In this document: positions 8,166 to 16,408 of the stretch, in pieces | How the letters are laid out: each line of letters opens with the position of its first letter | How positions within the stretch are numbered: the stretch's first letter is position 1 | From: an uncultured bacterium | GTDB taxonomy: Bacteria; Actinomycetota; Actinomycetes; S36-B12; CAIKAW01 | DNA length: 64,000 bases | Reading direction: 5' to 3' | Assembly: GCA_903825575.1 (NCBI GenBank) | Contig: CAIKAW010000100.1 | Span: 41,429-105,428 of the forward strand | Made by a program: the position numbers and the translations under genes | The notes under the pieces: generated by a model | What the model saw: only the letters and a program-made list of their open reading frames with translations | Databases searched by the model: none | Told to the model about the DNA's origin: nothing

Positions 8166-9959
8166 TCAGCCGTAGAGCGCCTCGAGGTCGCTTGAGTAGT
8201 CGTGCAGCACCAGTGCCCGTTTGAGTTTCAGCGAAGGCGTTAGGTGTCCGGACTCCTCGGTCCAGTCCGAAGCCAGGATTCGGAACCGTTTGATGGCTTC
8301 GGCCTGCGAAACAGCCTTGTTGGCATCATCGATCACGGTTTGGATCTCAGCGCGCAATTCGGGGTCATCAAGGCAGTCGCCAAGTGGCGTTTCTGCGGGG
8401 CGGGCATGGCGGGCAAGCCAGCCTGGGAAGGAGTCGGGGTCGATGGTGATCAGCGCAGCGATGTACGGCCGGGCATCCCCGACGACTAGACACTGGCTAA
8501 CCAAGTAGTTGGAGCGCACCCGGTCTTCAAGAACGGCTGGTGCGACGTTCTTTCCGCCAGCAGTCACTAGCAGTTCCTTTTTGCGCCCCGTAATTCGCAA
8601 GTAGCCATCGGTGTCGAGTTCGCCGATATCGCCGGAGTGGAACCACCCGTCGGGTTCGAGTTGCTCGTTGCTGGCGGCCTCGTTGTGCCAGTAGCCGCTG
8701 AACACGTTGGCGCCGCGCATCAGGATCTCCCCGTCCGCGGCAATGCGCACAGAGGTACCTGGCAACGGAGCGCCGACGGTTCCAATTTTGGTCCTGGTGG
8801 GGCGGTTTACGGTGCTGGCAGCAGTGGTTTCGGTCAAGCCATAACCTTCAAGAATGTTGATCCCGATCCCGCGGAAGAAGTGGCCCAGCCGGGCTCCAAG
8901 GGGGGCGCCCCCGGATATGGCGTAACTGACGTTGCCACCCATCGCGGCTCGCACCTTGCTGTAGACGAGGTGATCGAATACTGCGTGCTTGGCTTTCGTT
9001 GCGATCCCGGCACCGCCGCGATCAAGACCTTCGCTGTATGCGATCGCTGTTGCGGCGGCTAGGTCGAAGATCTTGCCCTTGCCGTCTGCGGTTGCTCGTT
9101 GTTGGGCGCTGTTGAACACTTTTTCGAATACTCGAGGTACTGCGAGCAGGAAGGTCGGATGGAATTCGCCAAGGTCACCAACGAGATTCTTGACGTCAGA
9201 CGAATGTCCAATCCGCACTCCGGCCCGCACACAGCAGACCTGGATGATGCGGCCAAAGACGTGGGCTAACGGCAGGAACAGCAATGTGGAACTGTTCGGA
9301 GTCAAGAAGATCTCGCTGAGCGCGCTGATGGCCGCGTCACATTCGAACATGAAATTGCCGTGGGTCAAGATGCAGCCCTTGGGCCGCCCCGTGGTGCCCG
9401 AGGTGTAGATGATCGTTGCGACCGTGTTCGGCTCCAAGAGTCCGCGGCGGCGATCTAGCTCGGCAGTCGGAACTTCGGTACCGGCCGCGACCAGCTGGGC
9501 CAGATCGTCGTGGTCGATCACCCAAACGTGGGTGAGGTCAGGCAGGCCGGCTCGGATCTCACCAAGGGTGGCGACGTGGCGGTCCGATTCCACGACCAAG
9601 GCCACCGCGCCTGAGTCGGAGACAATCCATTCGAGCTGCTCGGCAGAGGACGTCTCGTAGACCGGCACCACGATTGCTCCGGCAAACCAGATCGCATAGT
9701 CAACCAGCGTCCACTCGTAGCGAGTTCGGGACATGAGGGCGACTCGATCACCGACGTGGATCCCAGCGGCCACCAGTCCGCGCGCCAGATCTTGCACTTC
9801 GGCCAAGAACGTCAACGAGTTGATATCGGTCCAGCCGCCGCGGCCGCGGCGGGAGAACGCGATGCGGTCGGGCCAGTTGGTGGCGTTGTCGCTCAGATGG
9901 TCGGTCAGGTTCCCGGTGGTCGCGATGGGTGCAGCGGCTGGCTCGGTGTGTTCGTTCAT
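8166..9959 (-). CDS. Long-chain acyl-CoA synthetase (AMP-forming), FadD15-like
   Basis: Activates long-chain fatty acids with ATP and CoA. The 597-residue chain has the AMP-binding P-loop IIYTSGTTGRPKGCILTHGN, the motif GYGLTETTAAST, and the C-terminal hinge GWFHSGDIGELDTDGYLRITGRKKELLVTAGGKNVAP. Length and motifs fit the long-chain FadD15 group, and fadD15 occupies this position in M. tuberculosis (Rv2187). The ATG at 9959 gives a normal N-terminus (MNEHTEPAAAP). Its neighbours are an ABC exporter pair downstream and a divergent zinc-ribbon protein. It probably supplies acyl-CoA for phospholipid and lipoglycan synthesis; this is inference from context. Confidence 0.9.
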   Translation of the reverse strand: MNEHTEPAAAPIATTGNLTDHLSDNATNWPDRIAFSRRGRGGWTDINSLTFLAEVQDLARGLVAAGIHVGDRVALMSRTRYEWTLVDYAIWFAGAIVVPVYETSSAEQLEWIVSDSGAVALVVESDRHVATLGEIRAGLPDLTHVWVIDHDDLAQLVAAGTEVPTAELDRRRGLLEPNTVATIIYTSGTTGRPKGCILTHGNFMFECDAAISALSEIFLTPNSSTLLFLPLAHVFGRIIQVCCVRAGVRIGHSSDVKNLVGDLGEFHPTFLLAVPRVFEKVFNSAQQRATADGKGKIFDLAAATAIAYSEGLDRGGAGIATKAKHAVFDHLVYSKVRAAMGGNVSYAISGGAPLGARLGHFFRGIGINILEGYGLTETTAASTVNRPTRTKIGTVGAPLPGTSVRIAADGEILMRGANVFSGYWHNEAASNEQLEPDGWFHSGDIGELDTDGYLRITGRKKELLVTAGGKNVAPAVLEDRVRSNYLVSQCLVVGDARPYIAALITIDPDSFPGWLARHARPAETPLGDCLDDPELRAEIQTVIDDANKAVSQAEAIKRFRILASDWTEESGHLTPSLKLKRALVLHDYSSDLEALYG

Positions 9960-10074
9960 TGCGGCTCCTGGTTTGGGCCGCGGCCGCGAAGGCCGGAGGC
10001 GCTGTCTAACCCCACTTCATCGGGAACGTACGCCCTTGGTCAAGGGTTTGGGTGGATCTGCCGACACAGACTTC

Positions 10075-10542
10075 GTGAGTCGCTGCCCGCAATGCGCCGC
10101 CGCCGTCCCTGACGCGGCCAATTGGTGTTCCCTTTGCTACGCCGATATGCACCCATCGGGAGCGTTGGCGAGTCCAGATTTGCAGGAAGCTACCGCGTCG
10201 CCGGTGGATCCGGAACGGGCGCTTGGGAGGGCGCCGCGGGTTCCGGGCCGGCACGCCCGTCCCCGACAGGCTGCTGCTGTGGACCATTCGCCTCTACCCG
10301 GCACGGACCTCGAAACACAGTTCCAGCGCCCGCGCCCAGCACCGTTGTCCGAATTGCCGATCTCGGATGCCGAGTTGTTCGCACTGCTGCGAGACGAACA
10401 CGGCCCAGATCCCCTCGCCTCATGGAGCCAAAGGTTCTCCAACTCGCGACTGCGATGGGCAGTTGCTGGAGGGGGAGCTTTAGCGCTGGTATCCATCTTG
10501 GTTTTGCTGGCCAGCGTTTTTGGGTCGGTGCTCCGAAACTAG
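10075..10542 (+). CDS. Zinc-ribbon protein with C-terminal membrane anchor
   Basis: A 155-residue protein with an N-terminal ribbon SRCPQCAAAVPDAANWCSLC (two CxxC pairs) likely to bind zinc. A proline- and charge-rich middle follows, and a single C-terminal membrane helix (RLRWAVAGGGALALVSILVLLASVF). The frame is open much farther upstream, but that part is antisense to the acyl-CoA synthetase and is not protein-like. I place the start at GTG 10075, right before the first CxxC. No strong Shine-Dalgarno is seen there. Function unknown. It is followed after 9 bases by the phosphoesterase gene. Confidence 0.7.
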   Translation: MSRCPQCAAAVPDAANWCSLCYADMHPSGALASPDLQEATASPVDPERALGRAPRVPGRHARPRQAAAVDHSPLPGTDLETQFQRPRPAPLSELPISDAELFALLRDEHGPDPLASWSQRFSNSRLRWAVAGGGALALVSILVLLASVFGSVLRN

Positions 10543-10551
10543 TCTGGTCAA

Positions 10552-11319
10552 GTGCGGATTCACGCGGTAAGCGATGTCCACGGTGCCAGCGAAGCGCTGC
10601 GATCGGCTGCAGTCGGCTCCGATGTTTTTGTATGTCTGGGCGACCTGTTGCTCTATCTGGACTACGAAGAGCCAGGCGAAGGAATCTACGGACAACTATT
10701 TGGCGCCGAAAACGCCGCCGCTTACATCGCGCTGCGGACGGCTCGAGATTTCGCCGCCGCCCACCAACTAAGTGCCCGACTTTGGGACGGTTTGGCAGTC
10801 GATCGCAAAGTTGCCGTCGAGCAGATCGTGGCCACGCAGTACGCAACGCTGTTTGCCGCCATGCCCGAGCCGGCCTTGTTGACTTACGGAAATGTTGATC
10901 TACCCCAGTTATGGGCCCAATACCTGCGCCCGGGACACCAAGTCTTGGATGGGCAAACGGTCGAAATCGACGGAGTGCGGTTTGGGTTTGTCGGCGGGGG
11001 ATTACATTCGCCCTATCACACCCCGTACGAGATTTCACCGGAGGAATACGCGATAAAGGTGGCAGCACTTGGTGCCGTTGATGTGCTCTGTGCTCACTTG
11101 CCGCCAGATATTCCCGAGCTTCGGTACGACGTCCGAGCGCGGCGGTTTGAGCGGGGTTCGGCAGCCCTACTGGAAGTGATCCGTCAGACGCAGCCTCAGC
11201 TGATGCTCTATGGACATGTCCACCAGCCATTGGCGGCGCGCGTGCGCGTCGGCCAAACCGAATGTGTGAATGTTGGTCATTTTCGAGGTACGAAGCGGGC
11301 GTTCGTAATCGACCTGTGA
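10552..11319 (+). CDS. Calcineurin-like metallophosphoesterase
   Basis: A 255-residue phosphoesterase with the expected metal ligands in order: DVHG near residue 8, CLGDLL near 29, TYGNVD, AHLPPD and YGHVHQP near the C-terminus. It is soluble, with no signal peptide. The substrate cannot be told from sequence; phosphodiesters or phosphoproteins are possible. The gene begins with GTG 9 bases after the zinc-ribbon gene and is followed by the SRPBCC gene, so it probably belongs to a small plus-strand operon. Confidence 0.87.
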   Translation: MRIHAVSDVHGASEALRSAAVGSDVFVCLGDLLLYLDYEEPGEGIYGQLFGAENAAAYIALRTARDFAAAHQLSARLWDGLAVDRKVAVEQIVATQYATLFAAMPEPALLTYGNVDLPQLWAQYLRPGHQVLDGQTVEIDGVRFGFVGGGLHSPYHTPYEISPEEYAIKVAALGAVDVLCAHLPPDIPELRYDVRARRFERGSAALLEVIRQTQPQLMLYGHVHQPLAARVRVGQTECVNVGHFRGTKRAFVIDL

Positions 11320-11362
11320 GCGGTAGTCTCGAAACCCAAGACCAGTTCAGTGTGGAGGCGCG

Positions 11363-11812
11363 ATGGCAGATCAGACAGAGTCGAGTGTGGTGGTCAAGGC
11401 GACCATCGCCGAGGTCATGTCAGTGATCGCTGATCTACCCCATTACCCGGACTGGAGTGACGGAGTCAAAAGCGTTTCGGTGCTGACGGCCGATGCCTCA
11501 GGTCGGCCAGAAACCGCCACATTCGTCATTGATGCCGGTCCGGTGCGCGACCGTTACACGTTGGCTTACTCCTGGGGCGCTGGAGGTACCCGCGTTGATT
11601 GGCGACTTCTTGAGGGGGAAGTGACCAAGGAGCTGACGGGTTCTTATGAGTTGACTGAAGCAGACTCCGGTGTTCAGGTCACTTACAGACTGCGCGTAGA
11701 CGTCCGGATTCCCATGCTCGGTTTGCTAAAGCGCCGAGCTGAGAAGGTCATTATCGATACCGCTTTGCGAGGCTTGAAGGAGCGCACCGAGGCCTTGGTC
11801 GGCGGTCGGTGA
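11363..11812 (+). CDS. SRPBCC (START-like) lipid-binding-fold protein
   Basis: A 149-residue protein of the polyketide cyclase/SRPBCC fold: an N-terminal helix and strand with IADLPHYPDWSDGVKSVSVL, antiparallel strands ending in VTYRLRVDVRIPMLGLLKRRAEKVIIDTALRGLKERTEAL, the long C-terminal helix of the fold. The same family sits here in M. tuberculosis (Rv2185c). It probably binds a hydrophobic ligand; which one is unknown. The ATG has a GGAGG sequence a few bases upstream (11353-11357). The next gene overlaps its stop by 4 bases. Confidence 0.85.
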   Translation: MADQTESSVVVKATIAEVMSVIADLPHYPDWSDGVKSVSVLTADASGRPETATFVIDAGPVRDRYTLAYSWGAGGTRVDWRLLEGEVTKELTGSYELTEADSGVQVTYRLRVDVRIPMLGLLKRRAEKVIIDTALRGLKERTEALVGGR

Positions 11813-12090
11813 ACGATTCCGCGGAGGTCGACGACGACGAGTTCACGCGACTGCTCCTTCGGGTCGTGTCCGCGGCTCAGGGAGTACTCGAGAATGCCTT
11901 GGCCCCTGGTGGCGTCGTTGAAACGGTCGCCGGTGCGATCGCCGGATTGATCGATGAAGTCAACTCAGAAGAGGTCAGAGCCAACCTGAGCGAAGCGGGC
12001 GCAGCCTTGAGCCGAGCCTGGGGGGCATTGATTGCTGGGTCTACACCCGGCGTCCCGCCACAAACGCAGACGGACGCTCCGAGCGACTAA
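11809..12090 (+). CDS. Small acidic protein, function unknown
   Basis: A 93-residue acidic protein starting NDSAEVDDDEFTRLLLRVV and rich in Ala, Glu and Asp. It is predicted mostly helical, with no membrane segment, cysteines or known motif. The GTG start overlaps the SRPBCC stop by 4 bases, so translation is probably coupled and the two products may work together. In M. tuberculosis an ArsA-like ATPase gene lies near this position; none is present here. I do not recognise the family. Confidence 0.65.
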   Translation: MNDSAEVDDDEFTRLLLRVVSAAQGVLENALAPGGVVETVAGAIAGLIDEVNSEEVRANLSEAGAALSRAWGALIAGSTPGVPPQTQTDAPSD

Positions 12091-12458
12091 ACGACCGCGC
12101 CGTCGTCATCGGGGTCTCGGCCCTTGCCGCGCGCGACCAGCGTGGCAAAGCCGGCGACAAAGGCCCCGACGGCCAGCGGCGCAAGCCAACCTGGTGCGGC
12201 CGAACCGGTGAGTGTGATTAGCAACAGCATCGCTGGGCCACCCAAGACTCCTGCCCAGGCGAATCGATTAATCCGGTCGACTGGTGGCAGCGGCTCAGGC
12301 TCGGCCGGTTCAAAGTGCTCCACCGGAAGGTCAATGAATTCCGGTCGCACAACAACGCCCGGCGTCGGTTCGGGCCGCGGGCCGTAACCGGCAACCAGAT
12401 CATCGAATGCGGCCGAGATCTTGTCCTGCGTCCAGTCCTCGGTTGGGTCTACTGGCAT
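12087..12458 (-). CDS. Small membrane protein, Rv2183c-like position
   Basis: A 123-residue protein with a soluble N-terminal part (MPVDPTEDWTQDKISAAFDDLVAGYG) and two C-terminal membrane helices around FAWAGVLGGPAMLLLITLTG and WLAPLAVGAFVAGFATLVA. The frame continues upstream, but that part lies inside the hydrolase gene. ATG 12458 comes one base after that gene's stop and gives a sensible N-terminus. It ends overlapping the convergent acidic-protein gene. The position between the SRPBCC and acyltransferase genes matches Rv2183c. Function unknown. Confidence 0.7.
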   Translation of the reverse strand: MPVDPTEDWTQDKISAAFDDLVAGYGPRPEPTPGVVVRPEFIDLPVEHFEPAEPEPLPPVDRINRFAWAGVLGGPAMLLLITLTGSAAPGWLAPLAVGAFVAGFATLVARGKGRDPDDDGAVV

Positions 12459-12459
12459 G

Positions 12460-13206
12460 TCAGTCGCCAGCGTGCGATCTGATGAACGCCAGACTCTCGG
12501 CGAAGATCTGTGGTGCATCATTGTCTAGGGTCGCCACGTGATAACTGTTTGCCAGCAAGGTTTCTGACTTATCAACCGAGGCGATGTGCTCGATGATCCA
12601 GGCCGCGTTCGATGGCTCAACGACATGGTCCTCGGTGCTACGCAGCAACAGCAGTGGCGCGCTCACGCGGCTGATGTCACGCTTCACCGCACCCCACAAT
12701 GCGGTCAGTGTGTAGGACGCACGAACCGGAAGTCGATCGTAGGCACCCTCGTCTTGGCCGGGCTTCTTGATGTCATTACTGATGCCCGGAAAAGATGGGA
12801 TGAGGTTGCGGACCAGCGGAAGTAGGAAACGATCTAGGCGTTCGGTGTGTACTGCCGGATTCACCAGTACAAGTCCGGCCACTGAACTGGGCTGTTCTTC
12901 GGCCAACCGCAGTGCCAGCGCACCGCCCATGGACAGTCCGCAAATGAAGACCTTCTCGTGTCGAGATCGCAGGTCGGCAAGTTCGGAGGCCACGGTGGCA
13001 TACCAGTCGTCCCAGGGCGTGCGGTTAAGTTCCTGCCAGGTCGTCGCGTGGCCTGGTAGTAACGGCAATCGGACCGTGAGGTCATGCGCGGCTAAGTATT
13101 CCGCCCAGGGACGCATCGATTTTGGCGATCCGGTGAAGCCATGGATCAACAGGACCGCAACGGGTCCACCGTCGTGGCGGAAGGCCCCCTGGGCTGATGC
13201 TGGCAC
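12460..13206 (-). CDS. Alpha/beta hydrolase, carboxylesterase/monoacylglycerol lipase type
   Basis: A 248-residue serine hydrolase. It shows the oxyanion segment LLIHGFTGSPKSMRPWAEYL, the nucleophile elbow GLSMGGALALRLA, the acid in LRSTEDHVV and the catalytic His in YHVATLDND, the arrangement of Est30-type esterases. No signal peptide. I favour GTG 13206 because GGGAG lies just upstream; a TTG at 13218 would add four residues. It is followed one base later by a small membrane protein gene and diverges from plsC, so a role in lipid turnover is likely but not proven. Confidence 0.85.
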   Translation of the reverse strand: MPASAQGAFRHDGGPVAVLLIHGFTGSPKSMRPWAEYLAAHDLTVRLPLLPGHATTWQELNRTPWDDWYATVASELADLRSRHEKVFICGLSMGGALALRLAEEQPSSVAGLVLVNPAVHTERLDRFLLPLVRNLIPSFPGISNDIKKPGQDEGAYDRLPVRASYTLTALWGAVKRDISRVSAPLLLLRSTEDHVVEPSNAAWIIEHIASVDKSETLLANSYHVATLDNDAPQIFAESLAFIRSHAGD

Positions 13207-13322
13207 GTTCACTCCCAACGCTCGATTGGAGTGATAGTCGCACGACTGGGTCGATCGGTCGACACTGTTAGGGGGTTAGATCGCACCGCGTAGCATCACG
13301 TAGGCGCCCATGGAGGTCGGAC

Positions 13323-14012
13323 TTGCTGTATTGGTTTCTGAAATGGTTCGTGATCGGCCCCCCTTTGCGCGTCTTCTTTCGCCCGAAGGTGGAGGGGATG
13401 GAGCACATCCCCAGGACGGGGGCGGCGATCATCGTCAGCAACCATGTCTCGTTCTCTGACTCAATCTTCCTTCCGTTAATGGCCAGGCGTCGGATCACTT
13501 TCTTGGCAAAGAGCGAGTACTTCACCGGCCGAGGCATCAAGGGATTGTTGATTAAGTCATTCTTCGCGGGGGTGGGTCAGGTGCCCGTGGATCGATCCGG
13601 GGGGCGAGCTTCCGAAGCTGCCCTTGAGACCGGACTTCGGATTTTGGCCCACGGGGACCTGCTCGGTCTGTACCCGGAAGGCACGCGGTCGCCGGATGGC
13701 CGGCTCTATCGCGGCAAGACCGGTGTTGCTCGAATGGCTCTGGAGGCCGGGGTCCCGGTGATACCTGTGGCGATGATCGGTACCTATGAGATTCAGCCGC
13801 CAGGCAAGGTAATGCCAAGGATCGGTCGAGTGACTATCCGAGTCGGTGCTCCCTTGGACTTCTCGCGTTATGACGGGATGTCGGGCGACCGGTTCGTCCT
13901 GCGGTCGATCACTGACGAATTGATGTACGACCTGATGGCTTTAGGCCAGCAAGAGTACGTAGATATGTATGCGGGGCGGGCTAAGGAACTAATCGCTGGG
14001 GACGACACCTAA
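13323..14012 (+). CDS. plsC: 1-acyl-sn-glycerol-3-phosphate acyltransferase
   Basis: Acylates lysophosphatidic acid to phosphatidic acid at the membrane. The 229-residue chain has the acyltransferase motifs NHVSFSD (HX4D, near residue 41), FVDR-like VPVDRSGG, YPEGTRSPDG and IPVAMIGTYE. The start codon is TTG at 13323. It is supported by GGAGGT at 13311-13316, six bases before, and by the typical N-terminus LYWFLKWFVIGPPLR. The gene matches Rv2182c in order. It diverges from the hydrolase gene and converges on glpK with a 2-base gap. Confidence 0.9.
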   Translation: MLYWFLKWFVIGPPLRVFFRPKVEGMEHIPRTGAAIIVSNHVSFSDSIFLPLMARRRITFLAKSEYFTGRGIKGLLIKSFFAGVGQVPVDRSGGRASEAALETGLRILAHGDLLGLYPEGTRSPDGRLYRGKTGVARMALEAGVPVIPVAMIGTYEIQPPGKVMPRIGRVTIRVGAPLDFSRYDGMSGDRFVLRSITDELMYDLMALGQQEYVDMYAGRAKELIAGDDT

Positions 14013-14014
14013 GC

Positions 14015-15484
14015 TCATTCGGACTCGGCCCAAGCCAGCGAGCGGCGCACAGCTTCGCGCCACTTGGCGTAGTGCAAGTCGTCGCGCGCGCCTGGATCAA
14101 AAACCGTGCGCGTAGCTGCTGGAATGTCTGAGAGTTCGTCCCAAATTCCTATCCCAAGGCCGGCGAGCAATGCGGCCCCTATCCCGGTTGCTTCAGCGTC
14201 CGTGCTTCGAGCGACCGACACCTGAAGAGCGGTGGCCTGCAACTGGCACAGGAAGTCATTTGCCGCGGCGCCGCCGTCGATCGCCAACTCCGGCAATTCG
14301 ACGCCAGCATCCTTGATCATCAAGTCGACGATGTCGCGTACTTCGAAGGCGATGCCCTCGAGAGTGGCGCGCACCAGATGCGCGCGGGTTGTGCCCCGCT
14401 GCAACCCGATAATCAGTCCCCGCGCATGCGGGTCCCAGTGAGGGGCACCCAAGCCTGTCAAGGCCGGGACGAAGACAACCCCGCCGCTGTCCTTGACGCT
14501 GCTGGCCAACTCTGCGGTCTCGGCCGCCGACCCGATAACTTCCAGCCCGTCACGCAGCCACTGCACGGCCGCGCCGGTCACGAAAACCGCACCCTCGAGA
14601 GCAAAGGTGTCGGTGCCGTCTGGCGCCCGCCAGGCGATCGTCGTTAGGAGACCTTCGGTTGCTGGCGCCGGCACTGCGCCCGTATTGACCAAGACGAACG
14701 AGCCGGTCCCGTAGGTACATTTGCTTGCACCAGCGCTAAAACAACGTTGGCCGAACAGCGCGGCCTGCTGATCGCCGGCAATGCCTGCGATTGGCAAATC
14801 GAGCCCGAGGAAGGCGCGCGGGTCGGTTTGTGCCGCGATACCCCACGAAGGCACCACCTTCGGAAGGGCCGAGATTGGGACGCCGAACAACTGACACAGT
14901 TCCTCGCTCCACTGACCCCGATGAAGATCGAACAGCATCGTGCGACTGGCATTTGATGCGTCCGTTACGTTCGCTGCGCCCGCCGTCAGTCGCGCTACTA
15001 GGTACGAGTCGATCGTGCCAATCGCGGTTCGACCGGCGCAAACCTCAGCCCACACCTCGGGCTCATTCTCGGCCAGCCACATCAGTTTGGTGGCGCTGAA
15101 GTACGGATCCAACCGCAGCCCAGACAATTGCGTAACCCGTGAGCCGTGCCCGGCTGCGGTCAGCCGCTTACAGATATCGGCGGATCGGCGATCCTGCCAA
15201 ACAATCGCGGGTCGAATCGAACGAAGAGTTACTCGATCCCACAGTGCGATGGTTTCGCGTTGATTGGTAATCCCTAGTGCTGTGGGTGGCGCCTGACCTG
15301 CAATCGCTTGGGCTACTGCCCCCAGCGTCGCTTGCCAGATCTGTTCCGGGTCATGTTCAACCCAGCCGTCAGCGGGGTAGCTCTGTTCAAATTCGAGGTA
15401 TCCGCGGCTTATGACTTGGGCGCTCGTATCGACAAGCAGAGCGGTTACGCCAGTGGTGCCAGCATCGATAGCCAGAATGCTCAT
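14015..15484 (-). CDS. glpK: Glycerol kinase (FGGY family)
   Basis: Phosphorylates glycerol to glycerol 3-phosphate. The 489-residue chain begins SILAIDAGTTGVTALLVD (phosphate-binding loop), has the GlpK-typical WVEHDPEQIW, NQRETIALWDR and VWQDRRSADIC, and the later ATP-site segments GGVVFVPALTGLGAPHWDPHARG and LAIDGGAAANDFLCQLQA. These distinguish it from other sugar kinases. The ATG overlaps the stop of the upstream DUF1028 gene by 4 bases, so the two are coupled. No glycerol facilitator or glpD is near. Confidence 0.93.
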   Translation of the reverse strand: MSILAIDAGTTGVTALLVDTSAQVISRGYLEFEQSYPADGWVEHDPEQIWQATLGAVAQAIAGQAPPTALGITNQRETIALWDRVTLRSIRPAIVWQDRRSADICKRLTAAGHGSRVTQLSGLRLDPYFSATKLMWLAENEPEVWAEVCAGRTAIGTIDSYLVARLTAGAANVTDASNASRTMLFDLHRGQWSEELCQLFGVPISALPKVVPSWGIAAQTDPRAFLGLDLPIAGIAGDQQAALFGQRCFSAGASKCTYGTGSFVLVNTGAVPAPATEGLLTTIAWRAPDGTDTFALEGAVFVTGAAVQWLRDGLEVIGSAAETAELASSVKDSGGVVFVPALTGLGAPHWDPHARGLIIGLQRGTTRAHLVRATLEGIAFEVRDIVDLMIKDAGVELPELAIDGGAAANDFLCQLQATALQVSVARSTDAEATGIGAALLAGLGIGIWDELSDIPAATRTVFDPGARDDLHYAKWREAVRRSLAWAESE

Positions 15485-16311
15485 GTTCCGGTTACCAGTC
15501 TGCGCAGGTATTCCAGAACGACCGGATCTATGCGGCCGGGCACAAGTCGCTCTTCAAAGTTTTCGATGCCAGCAAGTTCGCTGAGTGCCACGTCCAAGTC
15601 AGGCTGGGGATGGCCTAGAGATCCAAGCAAGGTGCGTACTTCCGAACCGAGATCACCCGTTAGCTCCAGACATTCGGCCGGGTCGGGGCGTTGAAACAAG
15701 AAGTCGTGGATCCCGATTAGCCGCCTAAGTTCGGAAACCGGATTGGCGTGGTCGTCCACGCGCAAGTCATGTGACACGTCGCTTCCCCCGCCATACCCGC
15801 CACCGGGACTAACGACCAGCAGCGCGGCACTTTGACGCCCCCTTCGGTCGCCCCCAGCTGCGTCTCCGGCAGCTAAGGCCTCCAAGAGCCGGTGGGCGAG
15901 CGGCAATTCGGCTTGAGCCAGCCAGACCTTGACCATTTCGGCCACGACTTCTGGGCCAGTCAGGATGTTGCCTTGGATTGCATACCCGGGCCCTGACGTG
16001 CCGCCAGCCCAGTCCATTGCCCCGGTGCCCGTGTATGTGGCGGAGCCACCTTTCGCGTCGACAATCCCAGCCTGTCGATCAGCGCGGCCCGGGTCGGCAG
16101 CAACGAGTTCAGCCAGAGTTGCGGAGGCGTCGTTGCCTTGCCGCAACAACTCCAGCCCATCCGGGCGGTAGCGCAGATTGGCCCATGCTTGAGTCGCGAT
16201 GGCCCCACTTGCACACTCGGCCACCGGTACGACCGCGCCGACAGCCAGGAACTTGCTGGCGACGGCGATGCCCAAAGAATCTCCGTCGCGGGCAACTATC
16301 GAGAACGTCAT
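15481..16311 (-). CDS. DUF1028 family protein (Ntn-hydrolase-like)
   Basis: A 276-residue protein whose first ~200 residues match DUF1028: TFSIVARDGDSLGIAVASKFLAVG, ATQAWANLRYRPDGLELL, RQAGIVDAKGGSATYTG, GYAIQGNILTG and the glycine-rich GGGYGGGSDVSHDLRVDDH. The family resembles self-processing N-terminal nucleophile hydrolases, but its activity is not established to my knowledge. The C-terminal ~70 residues form an extra helical part (ELRRLIGIHDFLF and following). It is coupled to glpK by a 4-base overlap, which is unusual enough to suggest a shared task, perhaps supplying or sensing glycerol. That is inference. Confidence 0.85.
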   Translation of the reverse strand: MTFSIVARDGDSLGIAVASKFLAVGAVVPVAECASGAIATQAWANLRYRPDGLELLRQGNDASATLAELVAADPGRADRQAGIVDAKGGSATYTGTGAMDWAGGTSGPGYAIQGNILTGPEVVAEMVKVWLAQAELPLAHRLLEALAAGDAAGGDRRGRQSAALLVVSPGGGYGGGSDVSHDLRVDDHANPVSELRRLIGIHDFLFQRPDPAECLELTGDLGSEVRTLLGSLGHPQPDLDVALSELAGIENFEERLVPGRIDPVVLEYLRRLVTGT

Positions 16312-16408
16312 ACCAAAGAGCCTAGGGCGCCCAAGGTCAAGTAGCGTGGTCGCTGCCGATACCAGCCACCCCGATCTGCGATCGGGCGAAGTGAGGAGCG
16401 CGAGTCAC

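Noticed and set aside
9733..10074. Upstream extension of the zinc-ribbon frame
   Set aside because: It runs antisense through the acyl-CoA synthetase, with an Arg/Pro/Ser-rich composition typical of a shadow frame.
16199..16408. Upstream extension of the phosphofructokinase
   Set aside because: It overlaps the DUF1028 gene on the other strand, and the family start RIGMLTGGGDCPG has its own ribosome site at 16392-16397.
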